Assembly (NCBI GenBank): GCA_021107335.1
Contig: JAIOSZ010000176.1
Location: 1-8,070, forward strand
Length of the DNA: 8,070 nt
Origin: Desulfuromonadaceae bacterium
GTDB lineage: Bacteria; Desulfobacterota; Desulfuromonadia; Desulfuromonadales; Syntrophotaleaceae
Direction: 5' to 3'
The notes below the pieces were generated by a model, which saw only the letters and a list, made by a program, of their open reading frames with translations, had not been told where the DNA came from and ran no database searches. Each line of letters opens with the position of its first letter. Position 1 is the first letter of the stretch. Made by a program: the position numbers and the translations under genes. Below, piece by piece: positions 5,335 to 8,070 of the stretch.

Positions 5335-5784
5335 TTAAACCCCTTCTTCCTTATCGACGAAATCGAAATTGACAAGCTTTCTGTCCCTCGGAATAAATTT
5401 TTCCCGAGCATCGAGCCAAGCCTCAATCGCTTCGGCGTGGTAAGGTTTATCAAAAACCTTACAACCAAGTCCTTGAGCCTTCAGCACATCCTCCTGACTC
5501 CAGGTGCCGGAGAGCACCGCCTTATGGTCCACCATCCCCTTGCAGCCTGCCTGAAGCTGCCGTTCAATCAGTTCCAAGCCGGACATTCCTGGCATTCGAT
5601 TATCTGTTAGCAAAAAATCACCGCAAACCTCTTCCTGAGGACAAGAACATTCCGCATCCTCATACAAAGGGCAGGCCGTGGGGTCGGGAAAACAGATAAC
5701 TTCGTATCCCCTCTGTCGTAGCCTCAGCGCCAATAGGGTTCGACAGGCCTCATCATCATCGATAACAATAGCTCTTAATTTCAT
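5335..5784 (-). CDS. Single-domain response regulator with a cysteine cluster
   Basis: 149 residues from the ATG at 5784, a stand-alone receiver (REC) domain with no output domain. The acidic pocket is D9-D10-D11 in IVIDDDEACR, the phospho-acceptor is D61 in LLTDNRMPGMSGLEL, the switch Ser is probably S92 in AVLSGTWS, and the conserved Lys is K113 in VFDKPY. Between beta-2 and beta-3 there is an insertion relative to CheY-like domains, with C38-x7-C46-x-C48-x5-C54, which could bind metal or sense redox state; this is inference. Output is presumably by protein-protein contact. The frame is open upstream to 5868, but the extension has no REC features and MKLRAIVIDDD is the normal start; the ribosome site there is weak (GGAT). 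No partner kinase is in the window. It converges on the Flp pilin gene. Confidence 0.9.
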   Translation of the reverse strand: MKLRAIVIDDDEACRTLLALRLRQRGYEVICFPDPTACPLYEDAECSCPQEEVCGDFLLTDNRMPGMSGLELIERQLQAGCKGMVDHKAVLSGTWSQEDVLKAQGLGCKVFDKPYHAEAIEAWLDAREKFIPRDRKLVNFDFVDKEEGV

Positions 5785-5968
5785 GTTTAGATCCGCTTCA
5801 ATAGACAGGACTGGCTTGATATTCTTTTGGCCATTGGCCACCCATTTTATCCTTGGATCAAGCCCCATGTTCTAAGGACGAAGTCCGTATGTCTTTAAAC
5901 CAAAGATAACCTAATAAGACCGTTTTTGGAAAGCCCTTTACTGACAACCCCCACCGGGGACACATGCC

Positions 5969-6418
5969 TCAATCCCGCACCGATAGGATAAATCGGGTGC
6001 CGATATAAACGATCTTTTGGCTAAGGAACACCCTGCAAAAGCGGTCACCCTGATTGAGATAATCGCTAACGCGACTTCGGTCATGAGGCAAGTTGACAAA
6101 TACCTGTCCTTCGATGACCGTGCCGAGTGCAGTGGTGATCTGTACCCGGTATTGCTCGCCAAGGCGCATAAGCTCATCCCCCTCCTCCCCAATGGATGTC
6201 TGAGCGGTGACGATGTTGATTGTATTTAGGTGAATCATGCCGGCAGCCGTTTCCACGGGGATAAAAGCATTGTCACCGCACAGCAATTCTCCTAACAGTT
6301 GCGGACGTTCATGGCAGGCCTCATAGAGACTGAGAAAGACCTCGCCCTGGACGGTACTGCCATCAGCTTGTGTAAACAGCACCTTACGACGGTTTTTTGT
6401 GATTTTCTGCTCATTCAT
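5969..6418 (-). CDS. Uncharacterised protein with two tandem beta-rich repeats, coupled to pilT
   Basis: 149 residues from the ATG at 6418. I do not recognise a named function. The protein consists of two similar units, about residues 11-71 and 91-147. Each has a short beta strand, a turn with Gly (ADGSTVQGEVFLSL versus ALGTVIEGQVFVNL), a variable acidic/basic helix with Arg, then L..GD.F..V (LLCGDNAFIPV versus LNQGDRFCRV) and a last strand ending in I-V or I-L. The pattern suggests an ancient duplication of a small beta domain. No signal peptide or membrane helix is seen, so it is probably cytoplasmic. pilT ends at 6427, only 8 bp before this ATG, and a TTG at 6430 overlaps the pilT stop (TTGA), so the genes are very likely co-translated. 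AGGAAGG lies in the end of pilT. A role with the pilus motor is suggested by position only. Confidence 0.8.
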   Translation of the reverse strand: MNEQKITKNRRKVLFTQADGSTVQGEVFLSLYEACHERPQLLGELLCGDNAFIPVETAAGMIHLNTINIVTAQTSIGEEGDELMRLGEQYRVQITTALGTVIEGQVFVNLPHDRSRVSDYLNQGDRFCRVFLSQKIVYIGTRFILSVRD

Positions 6419-6426
6419 AACAGCAG

Positions 6427-7476
6427 TCAACCTTCCTGAAACAGGGATTTGTTAGTTGCATATTTGAAGGCCTCTTCACGACTGATTCGACCTTCGGTAA
6501 GCAAATCCTGAATCGCCTGATCCATCAACTGCATACCCTGAGAGCGGCCGGTTTGAATCACCGACGGAATCTGAAAGGTCTTACCTTCACGAATCAGATT
6601 GGAGACCGCCGGATTGACGGCCATAATCTCCATGGCGGCGCAGCGTTTGCCGTCCACGGTGCGCAGCAGTTGCTGACAGATGACCCCTTGCAGAGATTCG
6701 CCGAGCATGGCCCGAATCTGTTCCTGCTGGGTGGTGGGAAAGACGTTGATGATGCGGTCGATCGTTTTGGCGGCACTGTTGGTGTGCAGGGTCCCAAAGA
6801 CCAGGTGGCCGGTTTCTGCGGCGGTAATAGCCAACTCGATGGTCTCAAGGTCACGCATCTCACCGACTAGAATCACATCGGGATCCTCGCGTAAGGACGC
6901 CTTCAAGGCTGCGGCAAAGGATAGAGTATGGCGACCTACTTCCCGCTGATTAATCAGGCTCTGCTGACTGATGTGCACGAATTCGACGGGATCCTCTACG
7001 GTAAGGATATGCTCTTTGCGGGTTTTGTTCACATGATCGATCATTGCCGCCAAGGTGGTTGATTTGCCACTACCGGTCGGCCCGGTGACCAGCACCAGAC
7101 CTTTTTTAAACTGGGTGAAGTTGAGAATCCCAGGAGATAACCCCAACTGCTCGGCGGTGAGGATCTTGGCCGGTATCAGCCGAAACACTGCACTGATGCC
7201 GAGACGCCCCATAAAGATGTTGGCGCGGAAACGGGATTCCAGTGCCGGAACCTCATAAGCAAAATCAAGATCATGGGTCGATTCGAAGCTTTGCCGCTGT
7301 GCCTCGGTCATGACCTCGTAGATCAGGGCTTTGATTTGCTCGCGGCCGATTGGGCGGTCGATAACTGGTTCTAGGTCGCCCGAGCGACGAATCAAGGGCG
7401 GATTGGCCGGGGACAGATGCAGGTCCGAACCTCCCCTATCCTTCAAAATTTTGAACAGAGCGTCAATTTTTGCCAT
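6427..7476 (-). CDS. pilT: Type IV pilus retraction ATPase PilT
   Basis: 349 residues, the usual length of PilT. This hexameric cytoplasmic ATPase docks on the pilus inner-membrane platform and powers pilus retraction for twitching, adhesion and DNA uptake. It has an N-terminal PAS-like domain (SDLHLSPANPPLIR at 17-30), Walker A GPTGSGKST (132-140), Asp box EDPVEF (161-166), Walker B VILVGEMRD with catalytic E206, His box TGHLVFGTLHT (222-232), and the C-terminal motif VSNLIREGK (291-299), which is the PilT AIRNLIRE element needed for retraction. GMQLMDQAI (314-322) is also typical. The ATG at 7476 has GAGGA seven bases upstream. No assembly ATPase (PilB) or platform protein (PilC) is in the window. 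PilT rather than PilU is favoured by length and the VSNLIRE motif, though a second paralogue elsewhere cannot be excluded. Confidence 0.95.
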   Translation of the reverse strand: MAKIDALFKILKDRGGSDLHLSPANPPLIRRSGDLEPVIDRPIGREQIKALIYEVMTEAQRQSFESTHDLDFAYEVPALESRFRANIFMGRLGISAVFRLIPAKILTAEQLGLSPGILNFTQFKKGLVLVTGPTGSGKSTTLAAMIDHVNKTRKEHILTVEDPVEFVHISQQSLINQREVGRHTLSFAAALKASLREDPDVILVGEMRDLETIELAITAAETGHLVFGTLHTNSAAKTIDRIINVFPTTQQEQIRAMLGESLQGVICQQLLRTVDGKRCAAMEIMAVNPAVSNLIREGKTFQIPSVIQTGRSQGMQLMDQAIQDLLTEGRISREEAFKYATNKSLFQEG

Positions 7477-7514
7477 AGTAGAGTCCTCAGCCGCATTCAG
7501 GGCGGACTTTCAAG

Positions 7515-7555
7515 TGATTGACTTATTATTGTTTTATTGATTGACGGAATGTCAA
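7515..7555 (-). promoter_or_regulatory. pilT: Promoter and repeat elements upstream of pilT
   Basis: On the minus strand a perfect TTGACA (7555..7550) is followed by AACAAT (7533..7528; spacer 16) or AATAAT (7530..7525; spacer 19), either of which could be the -10. Overlapping it are two exact TGATTGAC copies (plus-strand reading, 7515..7522 and 7538..7545, 23 bp apart) and an inverted repeat TTGAC-N5-GTCAA that includes the -35. The arrangement suggests a regulated promoter; the regulator is unknown. Confidence 0.45.
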
Positions 7556-7632
7556 CATGGATTAATCAACCAGCTGAAGTAGAGGAATGCAGATTACATG
7601 CCTTTATAACACGGCGAAAGGCTGACAAACAA

Positions 7633-7656
7633 AGGGCCCTTCGACGGAAGGGCCCT
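7633..7656 (-). terminator. Rho-independent terminator of the small membrane-protein gene
   Basis: A perfect 10-bp GC-rich stem AGGGCCCTTC / GAAGGGCCCT with a four-base loop, followed on the minus strand by the T-rich TTTGTTTGTC. It begins 26 bp past the stop of the gene at 7682 and separates it from the pilT unit. On the plus strand the tail is GTCTTG, so it works best for minus-strand transcripts. Confidence 0.88.
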
Positions 7657-7681
7657 GTCTTGCAAATAAGCTGTCACAGAT

Positions 7682-7924
7682 TCAGCCCGCAAGGACCACC
7701 GCTATATACGGGACGACATTGAAGACAATGATGAACAGTTTATAGAGTCCGATAAACCCGTAGATGGCCAGGTTGAAAGCGTCCCGCGACATGGGAAACC
7801 ACATGCTGTGCATGCGATAAACCCAGTCACCGGCAAAAGCGCAGACCAGAAACGACAGAAAGTAGAGACATAGATTGATGACGGTACACCAAGCCAAGAA
7901 AGCACGTAGAAAATCGAGGTTCAT
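7682..7924 (-). CDS. Small two-helix membrane protein (DUF6868-like)
   Basis: 80 residues with two predicted membrane helices, about residues 5-31 (FLRAFLAWCTVINLCLYFLS and on) and 50-78 (NLAIYGFIGLYKLFIIVFNV and on), joined by a loop DWVYRMHSMWFPMSRDAF. The combination of an N-terminal WCTVINL, a loop with D-W-V-Y-R-x-H followed by WF.MSR, and a C-terminal YK.....FN.VPY matches, from memory, the family called DUF6868, a group of inner-membrane proteins of unknown function. The ATG at 7924 is preceded by AAAGGA at a good distance. It is a single-gene unit, closed by the terminator at 7633..7656. An overlapping frame in the same region is a shadow. The 146 bp upstream hold no gene; a TATGAT and a TATAAA near 8015-8025 could be -10 boxes but lack convincing -35 partners. 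Confidence 0.82.
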   Translation of the reverse strand: MNLDFLRAFLAWCTVINLCLYFLSFLVCAFAGDWVYRMHSMWFPMSRDAFNLAIYGFIGLYKLFIIVFNVVPYIAVVLAG

Positions 7925-8070
7925 AAGTGATTCCTTTCGAAGAGACTGGCATTGTGGCTGCGACTGAAAATCTTCGGCACCCGATCAAAGGGCATTCGTT
8001 TACTTTCTTTATATCATAAAAGAACGGTTCTATAACCCAAACAAAGGTATTGCGGCCGGCAAGTGTCGGA

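Noticed and set aside
5330..5342. GGGTTTTAAACCC as a bidirectional terminator between flp and the response regulator
   Set aside because: Only three G-C pairs can form around a loop of seven, with no T-run beyond; too weak to call.
5949..5959. CCCC-ACC-GGGG hairpin after the pilT-coupled gene as a terminator
   Set aside because: The stem is four pairs and no T-rich tail follows on the minus strand.
6553..6949. Plus-strand open frames inside pilT
   Set aside because: They are mirror frames of the strongly conserved PilT ATPase motifs and have no independent support.
1..8070. CRISPR array, insertion sequence, phage gene, tRNA or rRNA
   Set aside because: I read for regularly spaced repeats, terminal inverted repeats with transposase, and conserved RNA motifs and saw none.

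Overview
The window looks like a piece of a Gram-negative, delta-proteobacterial chromosome. I infer this from a lipoprotein MltA, a type IV pilus retraction ATPase, a lone Flp pilin, a YecA-like SEC-C protein and several small proteins of a kind I associate with Desulfuromonadia (Geobacter/Pelobacter/Desulfuromonas relatives). The assignment rests on protein character only; no marker gene is present. Almost every gene is on the minus strand. The single supported plus-strand gene is the Flp pilin at 5145..5324.

Layout, left to right. 1..193 is the N-terminus of a CLC-type chloride channel running off the left edge. 194..731 has no convincing gene. 732..1133 is a PaaI-like hotdog thioesterase. 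Just upstream of it is a two-unit TM2 membrane protein (1174..1571) whose frame is broken near its start, apparently by loss of one base. 1676..2194 is a small nitroreductase with a good sigma-70-like promoter at 2246..2274. 2378..4984 reads in the minus direction as a cluster: mltA (lytic transglycosylase), a UPF0149/SEC-C protein, a MazG-like pyrophosphohydrolase, and, overlapping it by ATGA, a remnant of a RelE-like protein with a zinc-ribbon insert that has lost its middle and is out of frame.

5145..5324 is the Flp pilin, divergent from mltA and convergent (10 bp gap) with a single-domain response regulator (5335..5784) carrying a cysteine cluster beside its phosphorylation site. 5969..6418 encodes an unrecognised two-repeat beta-rich protein directly coupled to pilT (6427..7476). 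Upstream of pilT are a promoter-like sequence and a pair of TGATTGAC direct repeats. 7682..7924 is a small two-helix membrane protein followed on its own strand by the clearest terminator in the window (7633..7656).

How it fits together: pilT with its coupled partner, the Flp pilin and the receiver protein suggest a surface-appendage/motility neighbourhood; mltA belongs to cell-wall turnover; the rest are housekeeping or accessory genes. I see no CRISPR array, transposase, phage gene, tRNA or rRNA. The most notable observations are two broken genes (TM2 and the toxin-like remnant), neither evident as one long reading frame, the Cys-cluster receiver, and the duplicated-domain protein coupled to pilT.
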